From Branchiostoma floridae (Eukaryota; Chordata; Leptocardii; Amphioxiformes; Branchiostomatidae), in the NCBI RefSeq assembly GCF_000003815.2, contig NC_049986.1, forward strand, positions 18,758,946-18,822,945: a stretch of 64,000 bases of DNA, in the 5' to 3' direction. The notes under the pieces were generated by a model. The model was not told the origin of the DNA. It saw only the letters and a list, made by a program, of their open reading frames with translations, and did no database searches. The stretch's first letter is position 1; the number at the start of each line of letters is the position of its first letter. The position numbers were made by a program, and so were the translations under genes. Below, in pieces: positions 34,104 through 46,700 of the stretch.

Positions 34104-34488
34104 ATGCGCAAAAGGGAAGCTTACGGCTGTATCCCCTCTCCACAGCATCAAGATTAGATCTACTTTTAAATATCAGGTCAAATTCACGAAAGTCCTCAGC
34201 AACAGTTGACAGTTTGGTCTTTGCCTTTTGGATGCCTGTTGTAACGGGTGACACATGCACATTCTTAGCTTTTCGGGTAGAAATTTGCTCCATGATCTTC
34301 TTTGCATATCCGATGCGATGGACAAGAACCTCTTGTTCATCCGCGTACTCACATCTGCCAAGGGCATCTTTATAGAAACCAATAGCATATGCCAAAAGAG
34401 TCGTGCTTCGAGTGAGCTTTCCTTTTCCCAGGCTGGCATCACCAATACTTTTTAGAGTAACAACTTCAATTAGTTTATTGCTAGTCAT
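34104..34488 (-). CDS. TPR/nucleotidyltransferase gene, start and 5' part of first coding exon, cut by the giant element
   Basis: The minus-strand frame starts at an ATG at 34488 and codes for a TPR-like repeat (SIGDASLGKGK; AIGFYKDALGRC; VLVHRIGYAKKIMEQ). It runs 128 codons plus one base to the element border. Reading on into the element, the frame adds WSF and stops at TAG inside the inverted repeat, giving a 131-residue product. Leaving out 3921-34103 joins this frame in phase with 3313-3920 (FCA, then SPRLVHAISKED). Without removal or splicing of the insert, the gene should make only this short product. The ATG is the first in the frame; no upstream exon is evident. Confidence 0.75.
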
Positions 34489-37400
34489 TATGGAAAACGT
34501 CTATACGTCATTGCAGGGCAAATTCTACCGTATCTGGAACCTCAGAAAAGGGTTTTACTAGCCTACCATGACACACATGGGTTCCGGTGTGCACACTGTC
34601 CGGTGAGAGTTGCACAACGCATTGTTTTTGTAGCTTTTTCTAACCTGAACTTTGTCACAGCCTGAGTGAGTGGATGATGCAATCGCTTGGACGTTGCTTT
34701 ATAATCACGCTGTGAATATTTAACTTCAGCTTTATCACCCTAGCAGTGGTCTAGAACATTCGTGGAGTGACGTGTTGTTGGCCACATAGTCCTGTTGGGA
34801 TGAAATAGCCACGTGATATTATCATAACCCCAATCGTGTCTTTTCACATAGCTAAGTAGATTAGATTCGTCATTTACTGTCCCCATGACTGACACTTAGG
34901 ACCTAAAATATGCTCATGATCACTGAGTCTGTCTCCGGCAGTTTCCAAAACTGGCTACATTTACTGTATAATCTAACGTTATGTACATTGTAACATACAT
35001 GGCACTCCGGATCCATACAGGGGCCTTCGTAGAAAATATTACACACCTGTTCCGTCTTGTCAAGTCTTCGATGGTCTTTGTATGATCTCATATATATATA
35101 TGTTGGAGGTAAAAAAAGGGACGGTCGCACCACTACCACTGGTACGAGAGAAAGAGGGAGTCAAAGGCGTGGACTCACTCTTTGCACTGACTGGGGCTTC
35201 TGGGAAGGGGGTTGCCCCTCTGCCTTATACGCTGGACAGAACAACAAAATGTACTCTCCTGGCAAATGGGGAGTGCAATTAAACGGCTTCTGGTGCTACT
35301 GTACAAACAAATAAACAAACAAACATTTCTTGTCATGAAATCTTTAAAAAAGGATTTTCACTCGTAGTAACTTCAGAGTAATATCTTTTTTTTAAATCGT
35401 GTGTTGGCCGTTTACACAATTATCAAATCATATTTCCCAAACTATTTGCATTTCCTAGTTTCCTCGCTAGAAGCGCTGCTGACACAGGATATGGGACGAG
35501 CCACTTCATTAGCAACATACTTAAATTAAAAATCAATAGAATTAAAAGAAATTCTACAGTAGAATATTATCAACAAACAATATTCTAATAGTCTTGTATT
35601 TTAACAAAGTTTAATTATCGATGGAAAACTTCGGCAAAAGCCGCAGAACACTTTAGCCGCACCCCTCTGTTACAAGAGCCTCTGTAATACGAACCCCCCC
35701 TGTCACGTGACTTATGTACACTTTGCCCAACGACCAAACAAGCCGAATGGAGGCAGATTTGAAACGGTAAGTTGGAAACCAAACTCGTTTCTTCTTTCTA
35801 ACTCATTTCTGTGGCTTCTAGTCAGGATGAAGCTAACGTCAACACATTGTTACGGTACTGTTCAATTTGTCGAGGGCGATCCGGGTCGTTTTAGGCTGAA
35901 ATACGTACCGTGAAATTTCGCTGAATGGTGGGTGGGAGGGGGGCAAATATGGCGGGACATTTTTCGAACAACGGGACCTGACAGCTTCTCGTGTCTATAT
36001 TACCTTTGTTTCCTGGGGAAAGCCTGTTTGGACTCAGGTTGTCATGGTTGTAGAAGATTTGAATGCTCAATGATTAGAATGCCGTGCAAAGTTTTGCGCT
36101 TTGGAAAAGTACAATCCTTTGTTTTGAACTGCACGGTTCGAAAATGAAGTGTTCGGAACTGTTCCGCATATTTAGTGGATAGTGCCAGGACACCAAAACT
36201 AAAACCGCATGTTTATAACTTCATGCAAAACAGAAGACTTGGTTACTCAATTTGCTGATTTCGTATAGTTATAGTTGATAATTGATTTCTGCATTTTTTT
36301 TTACTAAATGATTATGTGTTTGTTGTACAGATGAGGGTAATTACCAATATAAACATCCGAAACGGTTGTGCTGTCTCTTTTGATGTTCCCCATTGCCATT
36401 GGTGTGCCTTTCTTGACGTAGTTACAACAATATCCAAGAAAAGGATATTATATATGATATATGAAAACCTGCTAGAATTAGATGGTTATGAATTTGCACT
36501 CTCCCATTATGAAATTATGACACTGGTGGCATTATAAAAACTATAATGGCAATCATAGCCCGTATAAAAAAACCTCCACTTGCTTTTACTAGTCTGTTAC
36601 TTTCATCTCACACTCTCCACCAATAAAGATAGCTGATCTTTCAATACTTTCTAATCAGAGGTAGGATGGTGCTGCTAGCTATCTTCTTTTGACAGCTGCC
36701 CATGTATCCAACAGCAATTCAGAAGAAGTTTAGTTATCTCCACTTTCAACTTATGCTTGAAGAGTTGTTCCCAAGTGGTGTGTTACGCTGAAGGGCGGTT
36801 ATACTGGCTATACAGATACTAGTACAGATACGAATACGGAAACAAATTTGTACAGATACAGATCCACTCTGTCATTTTTTCAGACTCAACTGCCTGGAAG
36901 TAATGAGTCTGCAGCTGCTATGTGTACTGGTTTGCTGACAACAAATGTCTCTTTGTTGAACTGTGTGCACACAGACTGACAGAGTAAGGTCTGTTATTAT
37001 AAAGCTGTTTGAGAGAGACAGACTGTACTGGTCAGTTTGCAGTTCCACTCTATAATGGGGCTCAAAACGTGTGTTTTTCACACCTCTGCTCAACGGTTTT
37101 CACAAGTCATCATTTAACAGTGGTCTGACTCTTACCCTTGTCACTGGTTGGTGAGAGATTTACCGGTAAACAGAAAAGTAAAAATGAAAAGTAGACAAAG
37201 TTTGGTAAATCAACAGGAGTGAATTTTCTTAGTTGTCTCCAAGCAGATAGATAAATGGTGTTGTGCTCTTTTTGCTCTTTTGGTAGTGATGTTTACATGG
37301 CACCTTTTCCACTTGTCACCTTACCACATGTTCACGTAAGCGTGAAAGCGTATTATGTTTTTGTAAGTTGGAAACCTAAATTAGCTCCAAGGTGGATAGA

Positions 37401-37536
37401 AAGTTGAATATACAACTTCTAAGTTGTTCCATTACTTTAGATCGTGCAATTGACAGTTGTTTTTTCTCTATGCTCCTGTAGCCTCAGCTTTTAAGTTGTT
37501 AGTGCTCACCAAGTCTGAACCAGAAGTGTTCCCAGG
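34489..37536. other. Intergenic region between TPR gene and RGS3-like gene
   Basis: No confident exon. At 35704 a TCACGTGAC site precedes ATGGAGGCAGATTTGAAACG|GTAAGT (35747-35766), which could be a short first exon of the RGS3-like gene. The end of a Tc1-type MITE (GGCTTCTGGTGCTACTGTA) lies near 35287-35305. Confidence 0.4.
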
Positions 37537-37792
37537 ATGGACGTGCCACAGAGTCCTGCCAAACGACCTCGGAGAGAACCACCTCCGTCTCGACCCAAAC
37601 AGCGTAGAGCCTCTGGCAGGAGAAGCATCGGGCCATCAACTAGTGCCAGCGCGAGGAAAAAGGTCATCGCTTCAAAGGTCGTCCACGCTTCAAGAGTTGT
37701 CCATGCGCGAAAGACACGAACCGCGCTGTTCAAATCTGCTGGTAACAAGAGGAAAAGGAGCGTGGTGAATGAGGATCAGATCAAAGGCAAAG
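37537..37792 (+). CDS. RGS3: RGS3-like exon 1, basic N-terminus
   Basis: The ATG is preceded in frame by TGA seven codons upstream, which fixes the start. The 85 codons are rich in Arg, Lys, Pro and Ser (KRPRREPPPSRPKQRR), resembling a bipartite nuclear localisation signal. It ends AAAG|GTGAGA. Confidence 0.7.
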
Positions 37793-40700
37793 GTGAGATG
37801 AACATTTTGTTTTTACTGCACACCCTGACAAACCCCCTCGTGGCATAGGGCCTGGAGAAAAAAAAGGCTCTGGTGTAAATGAGTACTCGCAAGGAAATTT
37901 TTGTCTGATAATTGTAATATGTGTAAACAACTTGATCAAGTTATAGGTTAGATGGGTTAGATGTGCATGGTGTCCCAAAAACAGTAAAAAAAAAAAACAC
38001 AGTAAAAAGAAACATGCTGCTTTTGCTCCAGCTTATAATATTTATTGTTCCCAGATACATGTTTGTACATGTCTTGACTTTGCCATGTTTGTTGTTTAGG
38101 ACTGCTGAAGCTCGCAATCTACAAGAACTCTGGATTTGTGACAGTTCACAGTAAGTAGATAAATATCAACATGATTTTACATGGAACTGTTCTGTACACA
38201 AATCTTCTGTAATTGTATTTTACCCCTGAATACACTTTTCACATGAAAACAAAATATTAAAGATGGTAAACTGCTAACATTTTCATTTTAGCCATTCAGT
38301 TTCATTGTCTTGTTACAACATTGAACGGTATAGTTTGGTCTCCGTTTGTGTGTGTGTGTCTGCAGAAGAAACCTTTTTGTTTTGGATGGATTTTGATTAT
38401 ATTTGGAATAGAGGTATGTGTTGAGAGCACCAAGGTCAGGTTAGAGCCTCCTGGTTGCTATCATTGGTACTGCAGCAGAATATCTTGTGTTTGTATCTTT
38501 TCTCCATGTAACTGTTTGTATGTGCTTGTGTTGTAGTCATGCAGGGGAAAGGACTGATGCCCAGAGAGAGAAAAGTCTGTGACTCCTATGTCAAGGTAAA
38601 TACGATCAGCAATCTGTCTAGAAAAAATCTTGTTTTCTGTGTAAAAATTTTTTGGGGGGGGGGGGCAATATTGTGTATAATTTACACAGGTACACTTTAG
38701 ACGAGGGCTGTATCCAGGGCCCGGTGTTCCACGCTAGATTGGAATTTGCTTGTTTTGACGGACAATTTTTTTTTAGATATGAACTTCATGACATGAAATT
38801 GTATTTTCGTAAGCTGAAAAAGATGACAGTTTCAATGACAAAAATTAACAACACCATCTCCCAAACAGTGGGAATTGGGATTGGGAAGGAAAACATTTAA
38901 GATGCAAACAGCTCAATATGGTAGACACCGTAACCTAATATGTACCATTGCTGTCTGTCTTAATATTTTGTATGTGTTGGCATTCAGAAAAGCTATTGTC
39001 TGATACTGATAAGAGTTCTAGACACCACTGTTTGAAATTTTCCACATTCCCCTGTTCCCCCCAGCTGTCCCTGGTGCCAGACTGTGGTAGGAAGACCAGG
39101 TGTAAGACTGAGATAATCCATGACACCAGGAAACCTAACTACCAGGAAACTTTCTCACTGTAAGTATATCGTATATGTTTAACCAAATACCATTGTAAAA
39201 TTGAACTTGTCATTTTGTGTAATAGATTCTGATTGCTCGCAATTATTCGTGTGAATTACATTTTGTAATCATGCAAAGCGTTAAGGGCAAGGCTTGAAAT
39301 GCTAACCTGCAGTATGTCGGGAAAAGAACTTTAGATTTCATGAAAGATATATGGCAACTTGCTAATAGTTTTATAGGAATGCAAAGTTGATTTTCTGCTG
39401 TTATTTTCTGTTGGGATTGTTAACATGTGTATTTCAAGTGTAACATTCCATCCCTGCTGAGGCTATGCTAAAGTTTGACATTTCTATAACCCAGGGAGAT
39501 CAGCGATGAAGATGTTGGCAGACGCCTGCAGATCGCTGTGTGGAACAGAGACAAGCAGAAGAAGTAAGGGTTTGTTTGATATTGATAAAGATAAAAATTC
39601 ATACAAATGTTTTATAACTTAGTCATGTTTCAACCAACAAACAGGAAGCTATAAAAAAGTATTCAATAAAATAAAACAGTTGTAACTAGTCTAGCCTGGG
39701 TAACTGTTATAAACTCTGCCTCAATCTTTTCCCTGGCCAATGAAAACACATTGAGGCAGCAACTTCTATGAAGGATGGTACTGAGACAAAGCTGTGACAA
39801 TTTCTAGATTTGGTCCAATTTTTTCTCCTCAGACTAGAATAGAAAGCCCTATTTTCTTCAGAATAGTATGTTTTGATTCTTTCTGCCTTTAAGCTAAGTT
39901 TAAGCTAAGTTTAAGCTAATCTTCAGTTGACATTTTAAAAATCAATCACTTTTGTGGGAAAAAAAAAAAAGATATGTAAAAACTTGCCTCCCACCCAGGT
40001 GCAGTGAGTTACTGGGCTGCATGTCCTTCGGAGTGGACAGGATGCTGGATCAGACTAAGGTGAGTACATCACAAAAATATACTAATTATGCTCATTATTT
40101 CATTACCTTGGCTAAGTACACTACAGTTTTCCAAGTCACAATGCCAACAATACACAAATCGTTAGAAAAACCTATTCAACTACACTATAAGGAAACTAAA
40201 GATTAAGCTAGTACTCAGGACAAAATGCTTGTGATGAGAAGCTTTCACCTTGCATCCACCATGGTTTCTTTAGCTCTGAATTTTCACGTGACCAGAGGGT
40301 TGCAGGTCTGACTTTTTCCAAAATCATATCCAGTTGCTGGTCAATGTATAAAGTAGAGTAGATTCATCCCTCAAGCTACCGACATCTTGCACACTGCAGT
40401 CGTCCCTCAGAAAGACATCTGGAGCAGCATAGTTCAAGTTTTGAACTTTTATTCAGCCTGTCGGCCAAGTTTCTTGTCAATGAGTACAAATGTAACTGCT
40501 TTATGGCATGCTGATTGAACAAATAGTATTTTCACAAGTGTAGATGCTTTAAGGATTTCAAGCATTCCAGAGACATACTGACAATAATCTTGGACAGTGT
40601 TTTAAGGATTACCCTTTGATTTAAATCGAAATTCCCGTCCCTGACCCTGCACTACGAAAAAGCCAGAATATTCTTCACTACTCTAAGGATGTGAGCTTTA

Positions 40701-43700
40701 TCCGGAAGAAGAAGATAATCTGGCGACCTGATTTCGCTTCATTTACAATCAGGGTTGTTGGGCTTTTAGGCAAGTATATTAGATTACATGCATGCATGTA
40801 CTTTACTTGTAGATACATTCATTGTTTGTAGTATTCAGATGACATGTGATCAGCTACGTGCTGCCATGCACATGTGTCTGTAATGAATCCAGAATGATCT
40901 ATCTGTGCCTGGGTCTCATTTCAACTTGTGAATACCAGGGAAAGGCAGGACTCAAATTGTTTTAGGTCTTAGACACAAGAAGACCACTGTGATGTTCAGG
41001 TATTTGTTGTACATTAGTCTGAATATTGTTGTATTTTACATCTAAGATTATGTGCAGATAGAAATATTGCAGGAAAACCTTTTTTTACATATGATTAATG
41101 GCAAGACAGATATCTGTATTTTGGTGATGTTTGGTAATTTCAAAAGCTCTTTTCTGAGTGTATTGCCTGATGCTTATGATCACCCTCTGACTTTCTGACT
41201 GAGTCTCAGTGATATTTATTAAATTGTTGATGATAAATTTGGTTGACTGAAGGATGAGCACTTTGAAAGATCGTACTATAGTATTTGGGCATATGGTACA
41301 TTGCAGAAAATGGTTAACTGCAACAGGGTGTCATTATGAATGTAGAAGACTTGCATTTTTCCTTATCTTACCACCTTGAATGGAATCAACTCTGTCACGG
41401 AGTCCTGTAGCTTATTCGTGTCTAACAGAATGGATTAAGGTCACGCTAACGTAAAAGTCCTTTTCCCATTTCACATGTTTTGCATGTCATCAAGCGAAAT
41501 GTCCTCTCACCACTAGAGCTCCAAAGAGCCAGTACTCCAAATCCCATCCGTTCATTACATGACACACACAGGTACCATGGACCTGGTGCTCCAATCTGCA
41601 TAAAAGGCCATTTCCTCTCCCTGTAATGACATGGCCGTCCTTTCCTGATTTGCACCCATTTGTGTTAAGAGCTCTTTAATAGCCTTATGCATGTTCCACG
41701 TGCCTGTATGAGATGCGGTGGAGAAAAAACCAATTTTTCCTGCTCTGGAGCTTAGGAAGTGGTAGCTTTTTGGATCAAGCTTTGGGCCTAGAAGGAGAAA
41801 GTCATTGTGCTTGGAACTTCTTATGTCAAGACTGAGTTGATCTCAGAATCAGTTGGATCCCAAAGTTGGATTTGCCTCAGCTGTTCTGCACTTTGGCTGG
41901 AGTGGCATCTTTGGCATTTGCTAATCTGGGACTACCAGCTGCAAGTGGATTTAGTGAATGTTTCAGTGGGCAGTGGAATTCTCTTGGATCGAAGCTTGAG
42001 CAGCCTCTTCTTTGGGGTGTTCGCTGGAGAGAAGACTAGACATTTTTTCATCCTTTTCAGTCGGTAGCAAGGTTTGATGACTGAAAAACAGCGTACTGTG
42101 CAGTTTCAGGGACACATACTTTTGTGACTAATGTTGGTACTGTACATATGTATATCTTTTTAAGCATATGAAAATCTGACAACAATTGTTGTTGAGATTC
42201 ATATCAATATTGTCATCTTTGTTTGGCTGGAGCATTTTCTGAAGAATTGTGCCATCCTACAATGTACATTGGATCTCGGAAGGTATATCAATTGTTATCC
42301 ATGATAGCAGTTCATTTGTTTTGTCTAGGGATTGTACAGATTTAAACAACCAAACGTAACACAAAATTTCTGTGTGTCATCGTCCTCCTAAAGCACTGTA
42401 AACTACAGCTATACTGTTACAATCAGAGCTGCTCATATGACATTACAGCATCTGCTCATTAGTGATCTCCAGATGGGTGCGAGAAAACACTTTAGATTCT
42501 TGCATTTCACATCTCACACCTGTTTGTAACTTCTGTATCAGATTTCCCCATTTAGTTCAACATTTGTTGTCCAAAAATCACGATAGAGGGATGTTACATC
42601 TGGGCATGGTGCCTTGGGCTGCTGTGAACAGGATGCGGTGTGTATTTTAAAGCTCCGAACAGGACAGAACTCAGCTGTAGAAACATTAGCATGTCAGCCC
42701 GCAGTATTCAAATATCTGTATTGTTATTGTGAGTATAACGATAGCCATCTTTGTGGCTAACTGTAATCATTCATCCAAAATAGTGAGCAGGGCAGACCGT
42801 CTAGAGATTGTACAAATGTAAAATGACCAAAAGAAGCACATGCTTTTGACGACTGTGTTAAACCCTACTGTGAAATCATTCGTTCAAAATACTGAGCAGG
42901 ATACATGTGCACCATTGCTGGCCAGACTATTAGCTGTATCAGTTTATTGATCAATTGTGGTATGACCCATGCTGTAAGTAAGTGTAACACCCAGACGTCC
43001 TTGTTTGTTGTTATTAATAAGTCTTGTTACTGTTAATGCTTCAGCCTTGTACCTACTGTACATGCTCTTCCTTTGAAAGATCTTAGTTAAAACACATGTA
43101 ACAGAACAGTTGCTAATTGCATGAAAGCTTGTCAATGAATGATTTGTGAATGTAAACATAGTTTTGTCTCAAAACAGGACATTCTCAGTTCAAAAATCCA
43201 TACAGACCAGAGCCAAGTTTTGTTGTAGAAACAAGCACATGTGCGTCAAACTGTGACGCACGTCACTGCAATTCATATATTGTAAGATATATATATAAAT
43301 CAGGGCGCAAAGTACCCTTACTGCATCTTGCTATTTGCAAAAAGACTGTAAGATTTCAGGAAAAAACTGTTAAATATAAGATTCTGTACTTCCAATTGGC
43401 ATTAACTGAAGCAATACGTACAGACTTTGTATTATAAACCAAACATTGCAGAAAATAGTATTACAAGCCCTTTTAATTATGCCAATGTTCTGACATATAC
43501 ACCGAACAGGATGCAGCGTTAATATCAAAGACTGTTGCAGGTCTGTACCCATATTGATTAGTCAGTACAACAGTTATTCCTGTCCATTGCAATAACACCT
43601 CAGATACACATCTCTGTTGTTGTGTGAGGCTATAATTCATAAATCATGCCGGTGTACTACCTGCTGGTGTTGGCGCCTCTGGTCGGCCTGATCGTGTTTC

Positions 43701-46700
43701 TGCTGTTGCCCCACCTGTTCCCGAGACAGGTGGTGAACGGATGGTACTACCTGCTGGACGAGAAGGTGGGCATCCACAAGCACCTGAAGGCCGTCAACAA
43801 GAAAGACAATAAGAAGACAGGTGAGAGATCTCTAAGTCACATTCAGTGTTCAAATACCAGTTTTCCACTAGATGGCTTAAATCTAAGGCTTCATTTACAA
43901 TTCAGTTACATAACTTACATGTATCAGGACTTGCATCTACATTTTCTATGATTCCTGAAGGCCGTCAACAAGAAAGACAATAAGAAGACAGGTGAGAGAT
44001 CTCTGATTCTAAGTCACATCCAGTTTTTAGTGTTCATGAGACCAATTTTCCACTTGATGGCCACCCTTGTTCTACGAGATGTCTTGTCTGAGCCTAAATG
44101 TTTATATTCTGTTGTTGACTGGCAATGTTTACGTGTGACTTGTTAGCTACATGTTTGTTTCAGGAACTGCTAAGTGCTTGAACATTTTATCTCTTTATTT
44201 TTCATGCAAAACATTCCATGGATGACATGCAAAGGTTAACATGAAAAACACAAAATCTTTTAGTCTCCATTGAAGATTGCCTATTGCAAGAATGCAGACT
44301 GACCCAAAGGTGTATTTTGTCATTTTTAGTCCTGGAAAGTTTACATGTACATGATTGTGTGCTACAGTAGCCGGTAGAGGTGGGTACCGGTATAGAAAAT
44401 TCAGGTCCAGGTATGGTCCAGGTCCAGAGGATCATGTCCAGGTACGGACCTGAACCTGGACCTAATTATCTGTCAAAACTTGTGAATGGGCAATGCTCAA
44501 AACAATGGTCCATTTTGCTACAAAGGATGCTGTTTCGTGGCATACTAGTTTCCAACGTTCATCAACAATTGAAAATCCTATTATGAAAACAACACTAACT
44601 GCCTCTGTTTCAGACCAAATTTGACTGTAGAAGCCTGGTAAAAATGACTATAAACTCTAATCTACTTCGCTTGTGTTCTTTTCTTGGATCTTTAAGCCCC
44701 AAAACACTCGAACGCCTGCCAGAATAATCTGTTCATTTCCAAATCAGTCCTGCATCCAGTCCACTGATTTTTTTCAGGTCCAGTTTTTCTAAATTGGTGC
44801 AACAAGAAAAAAACGGCTTTGGATCGGTACATCCTACATGTACGGGTACCCACCAGTAGTAACCAGCATGTGTATGTGTAGCAGTGCAAATTTTCAAATC
44901 TGTCCAGCATCCGGTCCACTGATTTTTTTCAGGTCCAGTTTTTCTAAATTGGTGCAACAAGAAAGAAACGTTGTTTTATCGGTACACCTACTGGTACCCA
45001 CCAGTATTAACCGGCATGTGTATGTATAGTAGTACAGGTGCATGTGTCAGGACCATCTGCTGCTGTACACCACACTGCACTAAAGACTTCTCCTTGATTA
45101 CTTGGAACCTGATCGTGCGCACCTTATATATATATATATATATAGTATAGACGTCATATAGCCTGGGTACCATAGGGATAGTAGTTCTCTCCTATGTTCG
45201 CTTCTGCTATCCGTCTGGAGACTTGCGCATTCAAACCTTTTGGTGGTAACGACAGTTAATAAGCGAAGTAAGGAATGAGTTCTAGAGCACTCGTTCCGTT
45301 CGATGACAACAGCCCGGCGCCTGCATGCGCAGGGGGACGCAGGGCTTTTCCGGTGTTGGAACACCTGTTCGAACGAGCGTTTGAACCCATTCCATAATTC
45401 GCTCATGAGTAGGGACCAATCAGCGCCTGCTTCCGAAATTTGGACAATTCAAGACGTTAAGATGGTCCGCGTTCCCAGACGGAAACACAGAGAAGCGACA
45501 ATGAACAGTGTACAATGAATGTCAGAGCTAGAAGCGACTGTTTATAGTGTATAATGAACGCCGGAGCGAACTACATTTGTACTTTCCGGATGGTACCCAG
45601 GCTAGACGTCATATAGATAAGGTGTGCATGATGACCATAAATGGCAAGGCAATTATGTTTTTCTATCCCTTTTTTGTCGCTGATAGCTGCCAGGAGACCT
45701 ACTTTAGCATCTGCAGCCTCCGGCTCCACAGTAGGGAGTTTTCCCGAGTCAGGAGGGGAGGTGTTTAACCTGCCACCACCCAAGATCAACCGAGAGGTGC
45801 AGTGGGAACAGCCACAGCAGGTTTGTACTGGACATTTTGTTTGTTACCTTCATCAAAAATGGAGGTATAGATTTTGGTGTGCCTGCATGTTTGTCTGTGT
45901 TTCTGGATATTTGTGGTAGCAGAACTTTTTTGTACCTTTTGACCTGGACATGCTATGGTCTTTATTTTTTGGGGGGCAGATAGCTTTTGATATAAAGGAG
46001 AAGTTATGAATGTATTGGCCCCCTAGGAGCTTGCTCTAGAACTGCAGGCGTATTTTTTGTCTGTTTTGTCTGCTAAGTGCAAGGCCAGTGACCACTTCTA
46101 GGCACTGAACTACGCTCAATGTGGCAGCATCTCTTCTCCCTAAGTCAGAAATGTAGAATTTAGACAAGTTTTGCTAACTGACTCAATGGGCGAAGCAGGG
46201 GTTACGAGGCTGCTCGGGAGAGGTATGGGCTTAGTTACAATACAGAGCCCTTTAAGACAGTGGATAACAACCCACAGCACCTATGGCTTACCTATTTTTA
46301 CCCGTTATGTCAATCCTTCCACAAATGTGGTAAATCTTAGATTGGAAAATAAATAGATGGCACTTTTATGTATGAGAGAGCATTGCAGTTTAAGCTAAAT
46401 AACACAATGTCACACTGCTACTAGCAGACAAGCCTCCATGCTGGAGTGCTTGTGTGCGCCGGCCTATAAACCCCAAAGTGTTGGAAGTAATTTAACATGT
46501 AGAGTGTGATGTAGCCTGTGTTTACACAATCTCTGGCTTGCTGGGGTTAATGACCTCCTCCTTGAGTGGGCGGTAACTATGGGACCAGCATCTAGGATTG
46601 CAGCTTGATTAGGCTAACGTGTCATGCATAAGCCAACTCAGGGCTCGAAATTCGTTTTTGTTATTAGGTGCACTGGTGCACCTAACCTAAAAATTGGGTG

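Noticed and set aside
35747-35766. Short first exon (MEADLKR then GTAAGT) upstream of the RGS3-like gene
   Set aside because: Donor is good, but no phase-compatible link to 37537 can be shown; the later ATG has an upstream in-frame stop. Kept only as a remark.
37457-37768. Alternative plus-strand and minus-strand frames over RGS3-like exon 1
   Set aside because: Only the frame starting at 37537 joins in phase to the C2 exons.
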